A stretch of DNA of 64,000 nucleotides from the NCBI GenBank assembly GCA_917880885.1, contig OU862933.1:6123452-6187451 (forward strand). The letters are read 5' to 3'. Shown piece after piece: positions 10,877 through 21,019 of the stretch. The first letter of the stretch is position 1; each line of letters begins with the position of its first letter. The DNA is from Limnephilus marmoratus (taxonomy: Eukaryota > Arthropoda > Insecta > Trichoptera > Limnephilidae). The translations under genes and the position numbers were made by a program. The notes under the pieces are model-generated. The model made no database searches, was not told the origin of the DNA, and saw only the letters and a list, made by a program, of their open reading frames with translations.

Positions 10877-11070
10877 CTATGTCGCTTTTAGTGTCTTCAT
10901 TAGGATTTTTTCATTGACCTCTTTCAGCCATATTTTTATTCTTGATTTGTATTCATTAGGATTTTTTATTAGCTTTACGTATTGGGGAAGAAAGTTATGG
11001 AGTTTTGTTGCAAAGTATGTATAATTTCTTTGTCTAAATGTGGTTATATAAAAATGAAGGTTTCTTTGTT
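10877..11070 (-). pseudogene. Non-LTR reverse transcriptase, C-terminal fragment
   Basis: The minus strand reads TTFRQRNYTYFATKLHNFLP, then ends with a charged helix IKIWLKEVNEKIL and a stop at 10877-10879. The K-L-x-N-x-L-P block followed by a lysine-rich helix is the usual C-terminus of insect Jockey/CR1-type reverse transcriptases. TTFRQRN nearly matches TTFGQRN at the right edge of the window (63.97 kb), so both belong to one family. Only the last 60 or so residues remain. Confidence 0.65.
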
Positions 11071-11519
11071 TGACCCTTATGCGATACCTAAACTATTCAT
11101 TCGATTTCGATTAAACTTTGGTGATTTGTCGTGCGTGTGCTCACAAAAGGTTTGCTATACACAGGGTATTCAGGCAGGTATTTGACTTACTTTAAAACAG
11201 TGATTCCTAACATTATTTGGAGTAAAAAACGTAAACAAAATTTTGATCTCCGGTGACATTTTTGAAGTTTTTTTTCCTACAAAAACATAAAAAAAATGGT
11301 AGAATTTTGACAGTTGGAGGCGAGGTAGAGGGTTAGTCGGTTACTCGGCTGAGTGACTAGTGACGACATGCAGAAGAATTTTTTTTTATTTTGAAGAAAA
11401 AAAAATGAAAAAAAGTCATGAAAAAAGTCACCGGAGGCCAAAATTTCATTAAAATTTTTACTAGAAATAATGTCAGAAATCACTGGTAAAGTAAGTCAAA
11501 TACGTCCCTTAACAACATG
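11071..11519. other. Short AT-rich stretch, nothing recognised
   Basis: This part holds runs of T and A (around 11375-11430) and no frame above about 68 codons. I see no conserved motif and no terminal repeats. Confidence 0.45.
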
Positions 11520-11769
11520 TATAATGGTGAGCTCTAGCATTATGAAATTATTTTTTATACCATTCATCCGTTTCATTCAAACTTCGGTAAGTTGTTGTAC
11601 GCATACCCGCGAATGTTTCTATAGTGAGGCTCTGGCGTTACAAAATTTATAAGTGGTGCGCATTGTTTGAAAATGTATATATTTCATGTAGTTTAGCGGC
11701 AGGGTAGTTGGGAGGGGGAGGGGAACGAAGGAAGGAGGTTCGCGGGAGAAGGAACAAGGGGGAAGGATG

Positions 11770-12577
11770 TGAGGGAGCGGTCCGTATCGGTAGAGACGGG
11801 ACGAGAAATAAAAGGCGTCAGTCGATGTGTGAGTCAATCTTTTCTTGATGCGCTACGTAGCGGAGGTCGATGCGGAGCGGAGTGACAGTGGTGCTGCTGC
11901 GTGATGAGTGAAGATGAAGGTCAGGACACTACGGCGGTGAAGATCACAGGTCTTCAGGAAGCCGGCGTGTTGCCCTACACCGTGGCGGTGTAGACGTGAC
12001 CTTGATCTAGGCGGTTGACCGTCGTCGCGTTGACGAGGTATTGGCGGCTGTGTGACCAGTGGGTCGGAGCACACATGTGACGCAGGGAGGAACCTTGAGA
12101 GGCGATGAGGATGCTGGCGCTTTGCCGATTGTGCATGTCGAGATGGTAGTTGGAGAAGTTCCTCGAAGGTGCTGGAATGTTCCTGGGTCACGCTGGATAA
12201 ATGGTGTTCACTACTATCTGCGCGAGGCCCGTGCCGGGCGCAGGCACGTAAAGAGTTACTGCACTGCTCGGACTGTGTTCCTTGTTCGATGAATGGAAAG
12301 TACTGACCGAGCAAGCGAGCGCGGCTTATATACTCGTGGCAAGTAATTAGTCTCACGGTAGGTAATGCGGTGAATTCACGCAAAGGTGAGAAATCGCTCG
12401 AACTTTCTGCGGGCACTTGTTTGGTACAGCCAGACGTTCTAGTTCTTTCGCGTAGGTGGCGGATTATTCCTTCTACTACGTTACGGTACTCGCTGGAGGT
12501 AGGTATGCCATAGTTTCCAGTGCGTTCGGCTAGAGTCCAGTGGCGGAGTAATTAATTCGGCACAAGTGGCCGCCACA
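11770..12577 (-). mobile_element. Candidate solo LTR with an intact core promoter
   Basis: This GC-rich block begins TGTGGCGGCCAC and ends GCTCCCTCA on the minus strand, so it has TG...CA termini. It is flanked by GATG on both sides (11766-11769 and 12578-12581), a 4-bp target duplication. It sits inside a Helitron-like repeat that continues on both sides. A TATA box plus initiator is correctly spaced about 250 bp into it. A 187-codon minus-strand frame (11853-12416) lies within it but resembles no protein and overlaps the promoter. No second copy lies in the window, so 'solo LTR' rests on termini, duplication and promoter. Confidence 0.6.
12302..12332 (-). promoter_or_regulatory. TATA box and TCAGT initiator
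   Basis: TATATAAG (12332-12325, minus strand) is followed by TCAGT (12306-12302). The initiator A is 28 bases downstream of the first T of the TATA box. This is textbook arthropod core-promoter geometry and would start an RNA at about 12304, within the candidate LTR. Confidence 0.65.
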
Positions 12578-12750
12578 GATGTAAAGAGAACGCGGGAGGG
12601 AAAGATGGGAACAAAAAATATTGTGTATCCAAAAGGTCTTCAATAAACAGAATTGAAACACAAAACACTTTCTTTGAGTGGCATTGCAAATTGCAACGCG
12701 AGCCGGGTATTCGCTAGTAGATATATTATTTAAAAAAACGAGTTTGCTTT

Positions 12751-13041
12751 AGACCACACGACTGAAGTAAAACTTCACTAACTTATAAAAGAACATATTA
12801 CATTGAGATTGGGGTGACCTACGACCTTGGGGTGACCATCCTTATCCTCATCCTTATCATTATCCTTATCCTTATCACTCCCCAAGTCAAGCGTGCGTAA
12901 AGGCCCGATCGTTCGCCTCACCCGATCACCGTTCGCATCGATTTCCGATCGCTTAAAATGTATATATCCTTTTTCGTAACGCATTCACCAAATTACCCCC
13001 CATGTAGAGCGTACGTAAAGAAGTTTTACTTCAATAAGGTC
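12751..13041. mobile_element. MITE family F, copy 1, with a (GATAAG)n core
   Basis: The inverted ends share TGAAGTAAAACTTC (left about 12762, right about 13020 as complement). Between them is a stretch of CCTTATC-type hexamers. The minus-strand frame 12778-12984 translates this as a D/K repeat, so it should not be taken as a gene. A related copy lies at 28385-28540 and shares GCTTGACTTGGGGAG and the outer ends. Confidence 0.7.
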
Positions 13042-14317
13042 CTTGAGAATTATAATTTATATCTCAATAACGGTTTATTTGTGGACACATGTTGAGGGTT
13101 TATCCCATAAATATCTCCTCCATCGCATAAAACGACATTAAACCTGTTATGTTACACTTTATAAATAATATATGTAATATAGGGCACGCTGATTTGTAGC
13201 TATGTCCACCGTTCCCGAGATATTTAGTTTATTGCAAAATGCACGGTTTCTTTACAAAAAGGACCAACCCTTCCAATACTTACAATAATTTAAGAGACTC
13301 ATATAAAATTACGACTTTGACTTCGTGTCTTCGTCTTCAGCCAGCGAAAAGGCGTAATTATATTGAGAGGAATTTCGAGGTAATAAGCAACTTCCTGGTG
13401 AATTCACCTCAATTTACGTAACGTCCTGCAGTTTCTGGATTGCGGCTCTTTCCACTGAATTAATAAACCGGTAGAAACGTATTGTGGGCATGTCCGCATG
13501 CCCGAAGTAAGCTCAATTTTCCTTACTTCTGGTGAAATTTATTATGTATTTTTTTCATTTATTAACTGAGCATAAAGAAGTCCTGACACCCGACCATTTA
13601 GCATTTCATCTGTTTGTAAATTTGTTTGATGCGTTCCGGTTCCGTTTCAAGATGGTGACCTTGTTGGATACTACATTTTTATCCCGCCAGAGTTCGTATG
13701 ATCGTGGTTCCTATTACAAGCTGTAAAATCGGAATAATTAATTAGTGTAGTGTAGTGGGCAAAAGGTTATTAATCGTCGGTCGGAATATCTCTTACCAAT
13801 TGTTGACCGTGCTCGCAAATATTTATAACTGACCATATATGACGGATTTGGTTAATATCGTATACAGGGTTTTATCGATCGACCATGCTAGAGCTCCTGA
13901 TCTAGTCTATAAGAATCTATGGTCAATTGAAAGAACGAAAGATGAAAACAATATATTTCATAGATTCTATGAAATAGATCAGAGAATAGATCAGGTGTGA
14001 TCCTGGCTTATAACAATGCAATATATTATAGCATTCTTAAGATTTTAAACGGCAAACGCACTTAACTTTAAAAGAAGTCGGAGATTTCCCGTGAAGACTG
14101 GCCCAATCAATCGATTCAAATACTTCGGATTACTTCAAGGGCTCGAATTGTAAAATACCATACTCTTTTTTATAAACGATATATGAATGTGGATGTAGGA
14201 AGGATAATGTACCAGTACATAGTTGTGTACAGTTGTATAAAAGATAAAAGATCATTTGACTTGCCCTATTTCAGCATATCGTTCACTTTATATTCCCATT
14301 GGGAATGTACGGCGAGC
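13042..14317. other. Unannotated stretch, no gene recognised
   Basis: Only short frames occur. The block ATCGATCGACCATGCTAGAG (about 13875-13894) recurs with one change at about 54336-54355, so an unnamed dispersed repeat is present. TGAAGACTGGCCCAATCAAT and the rest of this stretch show nothing I can assign. Confidence 0.45.
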
Positions 14318-14725
14318 GATTTTTTTTTTACATGAATACCGCACAAGAGTCCCAACTGCTCCCGTCTGGAGTCAGTAGGACTATGGCATCCCCAATTGGA
14401 GTATGTTGTGAGGCTGAAGGCAGTGGGGAGGGGAAGGAGATAGGGAAGAGGAAGGTGGGGAAGTACCTGGCTATTCAGATCTAGTCACCAAACACGGCAG
14501 AAGCCATTTCAAGCAACGTTTCAATTCTGAATGGTGGTCTTACACCAGGGCGATACTGAGTGTATCTTCCACTCTGGAACGTGCCGCAAATATACTATAT
14601 TTATATTATTTTAAATGAATAAATTGTGAAATACACAAATTAATCGAATAAAATTTATTTGCCACGCCGGGATTCGATCCCGCGACCTTCGGAATGCCGC
14701 TGCACTACGCCGGCCTTCAAATACC
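14318..14725 (-). mobile_element. SINE A copy (tRNA-derived)
   Basis: On the minus strand it begins with a tRNA-like head (B-box-like GGGATCGAATCCC) and a junction rich in AAATAAATTTTATTCGATTA. The body matches the copy at 63006-63432. It ends in an A run, seen as T9 at 14321-14329 on the plus strand. The A-box end is eroded. It is transcribed, if at all, by RNA polymerase III from the head and is mobilised by a LINE in trans. Confidence 0.8.
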
Positions 14726-14896
14726 CGAGCGATACGCCGAAATACGCCAAGCCAAATGATCTTTTATCTTTTATAGCTGTGTGTGATACGTTCATATTTT
14801 GTTGAGTGTATTTTGGCTACTGACACTACGTAAATGGATCGAACATTTTCAAATATCGAAATTCTCCCGCAGTCTAGCCATAGATAGGGCTTAAGG

Positions 14897-15323
14897 CTCG
14901 ATGACACACGGCGAGTTTACAAGCTACTATCTACTAAATTAAAAAAAACGGGTAAATCGGCGAGTGAGATTGTCATGATGACACAAAACTGTCCACTCGC
15001 TCAGAAGCGTAGGAAACTGAGGCCGCTACTAGCGCCAGTAACAAGAATAACGACGCCTGCGTGAACTAATTCTTCAGATGTTTGACAGTCGAAATCAGCT
15101 GTTTATCGGAAGCCATGTTGGAAACATAAATAAACCAATCACGAGCAAGCGGAGCAAGCGTGTAGGCGAATAAAGTTGACGACCTTTCAACTTTTTTTCG
15201 TAGATTGTCAACAATCTGCTAGTCGCTGCTAGTTAGCAAGTAACACGATGACACTGGGCGAGTTTACTAACAGATAGTTAATTTCCCAGATAGTAGCTTG
15301 TAAACTCGCCGTGTGTCATCGAG
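14897..15323. mobile_element. MITE with perfect 36-bp inverted ends
   Basis: The left end (14897-14932, starting CTCGATGACACACGGCGAGT) and right end (15288-15323) are perfect inverted repeats of 36 bp. A third, partial copy of the end sits just inside the right arm at about 15244 in inner position. The flanks GCTTAAGG and GCTTTAGA suggest an 8-bp target duplication with two mismatches. No coding sequence lies between. The superfamily is uncertain; hAT or P-like elements have 8-bp duplications. Confidence 0.85.
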
Positions 15324-15744
15324 GCTTTAGATAAAGTGGCGACTTTCTTCAAACTGCCACACTAGATAGTATTTATTCGGTGACTTCTTCTCTATTCGTG
15401 ACCATAGAATATATTCAGCATTTACCGTAAGGAACACGATCGTCTGAAATAACGAGTGTTCGTCCAAGAGTGCATAATGCTAATTAATCGACACGTAATA
15501 TATGGCTAACAGTTACGATATTTCAATAGAAAAAAAGCACAGCAGCTGGGAGACGGTATACTGCATTGATCGATACAAGTATCCAGACTACCCCGGTAGA
15601 AAAAACCAATTAAATCTATGGAATTTACAGACGAATAATTATTTGAATAACGAACGGCAGACGATCTGACAAGTTAGTACTTATTCCTGATTTCTTACAG
15701 CTAATAATGCTATTAATGATATAACATTATTATTTTTTTTGTGA

Positions 15745-16590
15745 ATACCGCACAGGAGTATCAATTGCTCTCAACCGTCTGGAGCCAGTGAGACTATGGC
15801 ATCTCCAAGAGTGGTATAATAATAATTTTTATTTTAGTAATTTGTACATTTAAGTTTACAAATTTCTAATTGATTATAATATTTCATATTCACTATATTT
15901 TTTCACGTTTTATGTAGCACCTACAATACATCTTGAACTTTCCAATTGGTGTGGACTTTAAAGTTTCTGGTAGTGTGTTATACAACATTATTCCCTTGTA
16001 CAGTAGACTGTTCTGCGTATTCGCTTTGTCCTTTTTTTGTAGCCTAATTTCCTTGCACGTCCTTGTGTTATATCTGTGAATGTCTTTATTGTATACAATG
16101 TTATTTGAGAAGTATTTTGGTAACGTGTTGTTCAATATTTTGTGGATAAATACCACCGTGTTCAAGGTCAGCATCTGTTTCACGGTCAACCAATTTAGTT
16201 CCTTTAACATTTTAATTATTTTAGAAAATCTGTTTCTTCGAAGAATTATTCTCATTGCCCTGTTTTGGAGAATTTGTAACTTATTTTGTTCTCTTTCGTT
16301 ACATAGGAAAAGTATACTTGAGCAGTAGTTGAAGTGTGGAGCAATAATTGAATTGTATATGGTGATTGCAGTTTTTCTAGAAATTTTTGGTCGAATTCTT
16401 CCAAATGTTGTAAGGCTGAAGGTAGTGGAGAAGGGGAGATGGCGAAGAGGACGGTGGGGACTACCTGTCTATTCAGATCTGGTCACCAAAGACGGCTAAA
16501 GCCATTTCACGCAACTTTTCGATTCTGAATTGTAGACTTACACCAGGGCGATAATGAGAGTATCTTCCATTCTTCCATTAGTAAAAGCCA
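15745..16590 (-). mobile_element. SINE A copy split by a retrotransposon
   Basis: The 3' portion (15745-15815, with the GTGAATACCGCACAGGAGT block) and the body (16404-16590, with AGGCTGAAGGTAGTGGAGAA) are neighbours in intact SINE A copies. Here they are separated by about 590 bp of a minus-strand non-LTR retrotransposon, so the SINE predates it. The tRNA-like head is missing on the right side. Confidence 0.8.
15816..16403 (-). pseudogene. 5'-truncated non-LTR retrotransposon (reverse transcriptase C-terminus)
   Basis: The minus-strand frame is open from about 16400 to a stop near 15893, roughly 168 codons. It contains SIIAPHFNYCSSILF, LQILQNRAMR and LNWLTVKQ, then YNTRTCKEIRL and GIMLYNTLPETLK. 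These are the post-palm blocks of CR1/Jockey-type reverse transcriptases (I-x-P-x-F-x-Y-C, L-Q-x-x-Q-N-R-A, W-L-x-x-x-x, Y-N-x-L-P). The catalytic YxDD part is absent because of 5' truncation, which is typical of target-primed reverse transcription. It ends in an AAATTATTATTAT tail. The frame is unusually intact, so the copy is fairly young. Confidence 0.8.
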
Positions 16591-16965
16591 AGGAATAACA
16601 CTTCATTCGTAAATACACGCAAATTATTTATTATTATAAAAAATATAATTATTTCGATTATTTTCCAAAGATTTTTAGCGACATTAGAAAAAGTGAGATA
16701 GTAAACGTAGCAACAATTATAAGGACAACCTAGGACAGTAGGTCGTCTCATACAGCATTCTGTATTCGTTTTAGTGTAAGCGAGTAAGCGTATCTTGGCA
16801 TGTCATTCCCACCCGTGATGTAGAATGTAGTATTCGGCGCAAATAAAACGACACCCGGTCCTATATCAATGTCGTTCATACGCACACAGTCTTTGAATCT
16901 GTATCGTACATGAATAACTTTTGAATTAAGAAGTTACTGAAAACATAAGAGTGTTTATCTCATTG

Positions 16966-17385
16966 AAGAAGAAAATAATAATAATAATAATCTAAACGAA
17001 AATATGAAAGAGAACAAGTCACAGAAAAACAGAAAAAGCTAATGGTCGCAACTGGGACTCGAACCCAGAACCTCTCGTCTATCCGGGAAGTGGGTTTACC
17101 AATTCCACCATTGCGCTCTACTGTCAAACTGTCATAATAGCCAATCTCATATTTAAAATTTTAGAATTAACAATATTTATCTTCAACTAAATTATTTTCC
17201 ATATCATAGGCAACTACCCTTTTAATTGGAAACAATCATTCCAAGAATTGGTTTGTAGGTATAACCAGAATAGGTTCTGGGTTCGAGTCCCAGTGGCGAC
17301 CATTATCTTTTTCTGTTTTTCTATGTCTTGTTCTATTTCATATTTTGGTTTAGATTACTATTATTATTATTATCTTCTTCTTTAA
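16966..17385. mobile_element. Composite inverted element with tRNA-like arms, copy 1
   Basis: The two arms of about 110 bp are inverted copies: left 16966-17073, right about 17266-17385. Each contains, from outside inward, an ATAATAATAATA run, an AATATGAAA-GAACAAG block, an ACAGAAAAA block and a tRNA T-arm (CTGGGTTCGAGTCCCAG). The left unit extends inward into a full tRNA-like head (minus strand, 17044-17118). The right unit is cut just upstream of the T-arm. The spacer contains TCTCATATTTAAAATTTTA, also found in slightly changed form between the arms of the copy at 47.7-48.4 kb. Confidence 0.75.
17044..17118 (-). pseudogene. tRNA-like SINE head
   Basis: It has an A-box-like TGGTGGAATTGG and a perfect B box inside a 5-bp T-stem with a 7-base loop (CTGGG-TTCGAGT-CCCAG). 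The acceptor stem pairs poorly and no normal 7-base anticodon loop is visible, so it is a tRNA-derived promoter module rather than a working tRNA. Confidence 0.65.
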
Positions 17386-17399
17386 TTGTATGTTACATT

Positions 17400-18600
17400 G
17401 AAGGGAATAACCTTCAAAAGTTATAAAAAGAGAGTTTTTCTTAAAAAAATTGAATTCTTACTTGCCATTCTATCATCAGTTTGTGAGACAATGACGAGTG
17501 AGTCTATATATTATATATAACATCGTTGTTCGACATTCTATAGTTAGCTATAGAATACCCCGTAAACTAGATTATGTTTTTAACCTGAAAGATTTCTAAT
17601 CCATTAGTGTATCGAGGATATGCTAACAAACCTGTAAAACCCGGTTTTATTTAATTGCCAGTCAATCAAAAGTTCAAGTGTTCTTTTAACCAAAGTTTTT
17701 GCACTTCTTTTTTCCAAACTAATTCATAAGTGATCTGTCCCAATACGCTTCATAAAAACTAAACAAAGATTGATTTTTATCCGACAACCGAAAATTCTTT
17801 ATCAGATAACGTTCGGACAAATGTAACAGTACATAATAATATTATGCAAATTAAATTACTTACTTAAAATAATAATTAAATATATTATTATTAATCATCG
17901 TCTTAAGTATTATACAGTTATGCTTACTGTTTATAGGTACACGGTGCCTGGAAACTAGTGATTTTTCTTCCACTACATTTTAATTATTAAATTTTGCCTT
18001 TCAAAATTTTTATTTCCATTTTTATTTCTATTTTTCTTTAAAATATAATTTTTCTCCCTTAATATTTCCACCTAATTTTATTTATGTTTTAATTTATATA
18101 TTTGTATACAATACATGAGTTCTTCACATAAAATCTTCATTATTAGTTTCTAGATTTCTAAATTTGAATTTGATTTATATTTCTAAAATTATTTTTATTT
18201 TCATTTTTATTTCTATTTTTCTTTAAAATATGATTTTTCTTTCTTTATTTTTCACTTACTTTTACGTATTTCTTAATCTTTATTTAGTATGTTTATTATC
18301 TGTTTCAATATAATATTATTTTAAATTCCTATATAAAATATTAAATGAATGACTACCACAACACGGGCATTAGCCAAAAAAACCTAAAAATTTGTAACAA
18401 ATAAAATATTATGAAATAAAAAATAAAAATAAACTTCAGTAGAAGATGTTCCGAGGAACTAGCGTCATTGATTCCTTCGGCACCGGTGCACAGTTCCGAT
18501 ATTTGTACTTAGTTGACGTTTTTCACATGAGAACGTCAATTAAGTTCTTGAGTTCAACAGCTCGGCTGTGAAGCGATTTGCCGGCCTATGCGTTTCCTCC
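17400..18600. other. AT-rich stretch with no recognised gene
   Basis: It is mostly A/T with closed frames. ACACGGTGCCTGGAAACTAG at 17940-17959 is one end of the small hairpin element best seen at 56297-56369. Two T-rich blocks around 17995-18060 and 18190-18245 are near copies of each other (ATTTTTATTTCTATTTTTCT). Confidence 0.5.
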
Positions 18601-18607
18601 CTCCTAC

Positions 18608-18700
18608 AACATGGGTCTCTTCACCCCAGCGATGACACAGGCCCTGAGGGAAATTATTTTCCTCAGGGCTTCCTTTATGGAGTTAATTTAAAAAAATACA
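18608..18700. repeat. Repeat family C
   Basis: GATGACACAGGCCCTGAGGG followed by AAATTATTTTCCTCAGGGC forms a small inverted pair (CCTGAGG / CCTCAGG). A TTTAATGGAGTTAATT-like segment with an A run follows. The same order occurs at 48197-48262. Confidence 0.65.
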
Positions 18701-19290
18701 TCTCAAAGAGAACCCTAAAAAACTTGATTTTTCGTGTTGTTTTTTTAAAGGGATAAAACATTTTTAGGTCTGAGTCTAAGCACGAAAAACCAATAAATAG
18801 CAGTAACCCCATACCGCGCCGACCGAATTCGTTCAAATTTGACCACAAAAATCTCAAATTTGAACTCGATTTTCTCGAAAATTGACTTCGAATGAAAATA
18901 AAAAAAAATCAAATAAAATCAGCAGCTTCCCCATTGTACTACGAGTTTCCGGACGCCATGTAAAATAACAATTAAAGGTTTAAACAAAATGCGTGTTAAA
19001 TTAATAAATATATCGCAGAACTCTATCAATAATAATTTATGCACTGAAAGCGGTGGTTTGGCACGTAAATAATTTATAATTATTTAACCACACACTAAGC
19101 TTGTTTTCACGATGATATAACATTACCATACATATGTATGACGTGTGAGGCGTACCTGACTTATTAAAATAAATATCCTATTATTTAGAAATACGTAGCA
19201 TTCGATGCGGAAAAAATCAGCATTCGCAAATGGGGTCTCTAGCTCTACTATACAAAACCGTGAAGTTAAAACATAATACCTATATAAAAT

Positions 19291-19490
19291 TTATTAGCTC
19301 TAATATGCCCCTGAAGCCCTGAACGAGCAATGAATAATATTTTATCCACCGTTGCCCATCTGCAATAACAGTTACTTGTTGCTATTGCTCTTTTCGGTTT
19401 GCATATATCCTCCGTGTTTATAAATTTAAATCGGTTCACAAACACGTATCCGTACTATGTCTCTACTGTACAAAACCGATTAGAACGTAA
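19291..19490. repeat. Repeat family D, copy 1
   Basis: The sequence from AGCTCTAATATGCCCCTGAA to the CTCTACTGTACAAAACC block matches 20727-20915 in the same orientation with about 10 percent difference. It has no coding potential. It directly precedes TCTATATATAAAAATAAAAA, which resembles a Helitron 5' end. Confidence 0.8.
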
Positions 19491-19528
19491 TATCTATATA
19501 TAAAAATAAAAATCAATATATGTTTCTA

Positions 19529-20134
19529 TGGTTCCAGGACAGTTGGTCCGGCGACAGTTGGTCCGGCGACAGTTGGTCCGGCCGACAGTTGTCAGAATTA
19601 CTTAAAATGGATTTTGCCGTGTTTGATGACTATATCTGAATAGCCAGGTACATTTTCCACATCTCCTTCCCCTCCCCAATACCTTCAGCATCACACCATA
19701 CCAAAATTGGAGATGCCACAGTCTCACTGGCTCGAGACGGTTGGGAGCGGTTGGGAGCAGCAGTTTAGGGCTCTTGTGTTATATTCAGATATAAAAGTTA
19801 TATTATATGCAAGTATGAATCTTTAGCGTTTTTTGCTAAGCCGACTGCACGTATAAGTATGTCGTATTTTGTGATTGCCGCATGCTACTTCGGAGAGTCG
19901 AAATTATTAGTAAAAATAATTTTACAACGGATTTTCACTCAAGATGCCTTCAGATATAAGTATATCGACTTTGGTTGTACGGCCGTATATCCTCTTTGCA
20001 TACTTACTTGAAGAAAACATCTTCTAAACTTTCGGTCGGATCAATTGTCGCCGGATCAATTGTCGCCGGACCGAATGTCAGCCGGACGAACTGTCGGCCG
20101 GACCAACTGTCGCCGGACCAACTGTCATGGAACC
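19529..20134. mobile_element. Inverted pair of 15-bp minisatellite arrays
   Basis: The left array (19529-19594) repeats GACAGTTGGTCCGGC three to four times. The right array (20034-20134) is its inverted, longer counterpart with about seven units. The outermost GGTTCCAGGACAG and CTGTCATGGAACC also pair, so the arrays act as terminal inverted repeats of a 606-bp element. A 5'-truncated SINE A fragment (about 19615-19800) lies inside. Confidence 0.8.
19615..19800 (+). mobile_element. SINE A fragment
   Basis: It matches the 3' half of SINE A, from TGGATTTTGCCGTGTTTG through CTGAATAGCCAGGTAC to GGGCTCTTGTGTTATATTCA. The tRNA-like head and a clear A tail are missing. Confidence 0.75.
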
Positions 20135-20726
20135 TCTTTTCACCCTCGCGAAGGTTTCTGGATTATTACAACCACATACCAATATATCTGAAAATATTTT
20201 TCAATCATTACAAAACTCTTACGAAACTATCAAAAATGTCACAATTTGAGAATGACATTTTGCAAACCATCGATTGTTAAATCCAAATTCAATTTTCGAA
20301 TAAACTCTTTAAATTAACGAATTTAATCGAAATACTCACCTGTGGTACTAACCAAAATCGAATACTATAAATCTAATCAAAAATTATATTTATTTATGTT
20401 AGGTACCAAATTCGAATGATTGTTTTCATGATATACAAAAATGAATGCTTGAAAAATTTTAATTTGTAAAAAAAAAATTGCAATATGTGGCACGCGAGTT
20501 GTTTGAAAATCTGAATGCACCGGGACTAAATATTATATTAAACGCAGGAGAGGGGAGGGGATCGCGAAAGGGGGGTTCGAAGGAGAGGGGAGTAAGGAGA
20601 GGGAAGGCGGAGTGAAAACGCGAGAGGGGAAGGGAAACGAATAGGAAAGGACACGCAGGGAGAAACAATTTCTTTATTAGTGGTATTGCAATGCATGTCG
20701 GGAACTCGGCAGCAATATATTAAATT

Positions 20727-20915
20727 TACTAGCTCTAATATGCCCCTGAAGCCCTGAACGAGCAATGAAGAATATTTTATCCACCGTTGCACTTCTGCAA
20801 TAACAGTTACGTGTTGCTATTGCTCTTTTGGGTTTGCATATTTCCACCGTATTTATAAATTTAAATCGGTACAAGAGCACGTATTGGTTCTCTGTACTGT
20901 ACGCAACATGATTCT
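20727..20915. repeat. Repeat family D, copy 2
   Basis: This is a direct copy of 19291-19490. Upstream (20520-20700) is a purine-rich GGGGAAGGG block and ATTGCAATGCATGTCGGG, which resemble the ends of the Helitron-like copies at 12.6 and 29.7 kb. Family D may therefore be Helitron-associated. Confidence 0.7.
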
Positions 20916-21019
20916 GCACCAGTATAATACCCGCAGCCAATTGATAAAAGCGTATATATTATTATTGTATGCATCAGTTAAATACAGAGCAATTACATTT
21001 TACAAATCTGCAACAATGT

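Larger units (their letters stand above)
11520..12717 (+). mobile_element. Helitron-like element interrupted by a solo LTR
   Basis: The left part (about 11520-11769) has GAGGCTCTGGCGTTA and a GGGAGGGGGAGGGGAACG purine-rich block, shared with the Helitron-like copies near 29.7 and 34.2 kb. The right part (12578-12717) resumes the purine-rich block and ends GAGCCGGGTATTCGCTAG followed by T, a Helitron-type terminus. The 808-bp block between them is a candidate solo LTR flanked by a 4-bp repeat. The 5' end is approximate. Confidence 0.6.

Noticed and set aside
11853..12416. 187-codon minus-strand frame
   Set aside because: It covers the TATA box, initiator and downstream part of the candidate LTR, has no known motif and is low in hydrophobic order. 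It is explained by the GC-rich LTR sequence.
12778..12984. D/K-rich minus-strand frame
   Set aside because: It is the translation of a CCTTATC-type hexamer repeat in a MITE.
17044..17118. tRNA gene
   Set aside because: The T-arm is perfect but the acceptor stem and anticodon loop are not. It belongs to a repeated element.
19529..20134. CRISPR-like array
   Set aside because: Units are contiguous 15-bp repeats without spacers, in inverted halves, in an insect genome.
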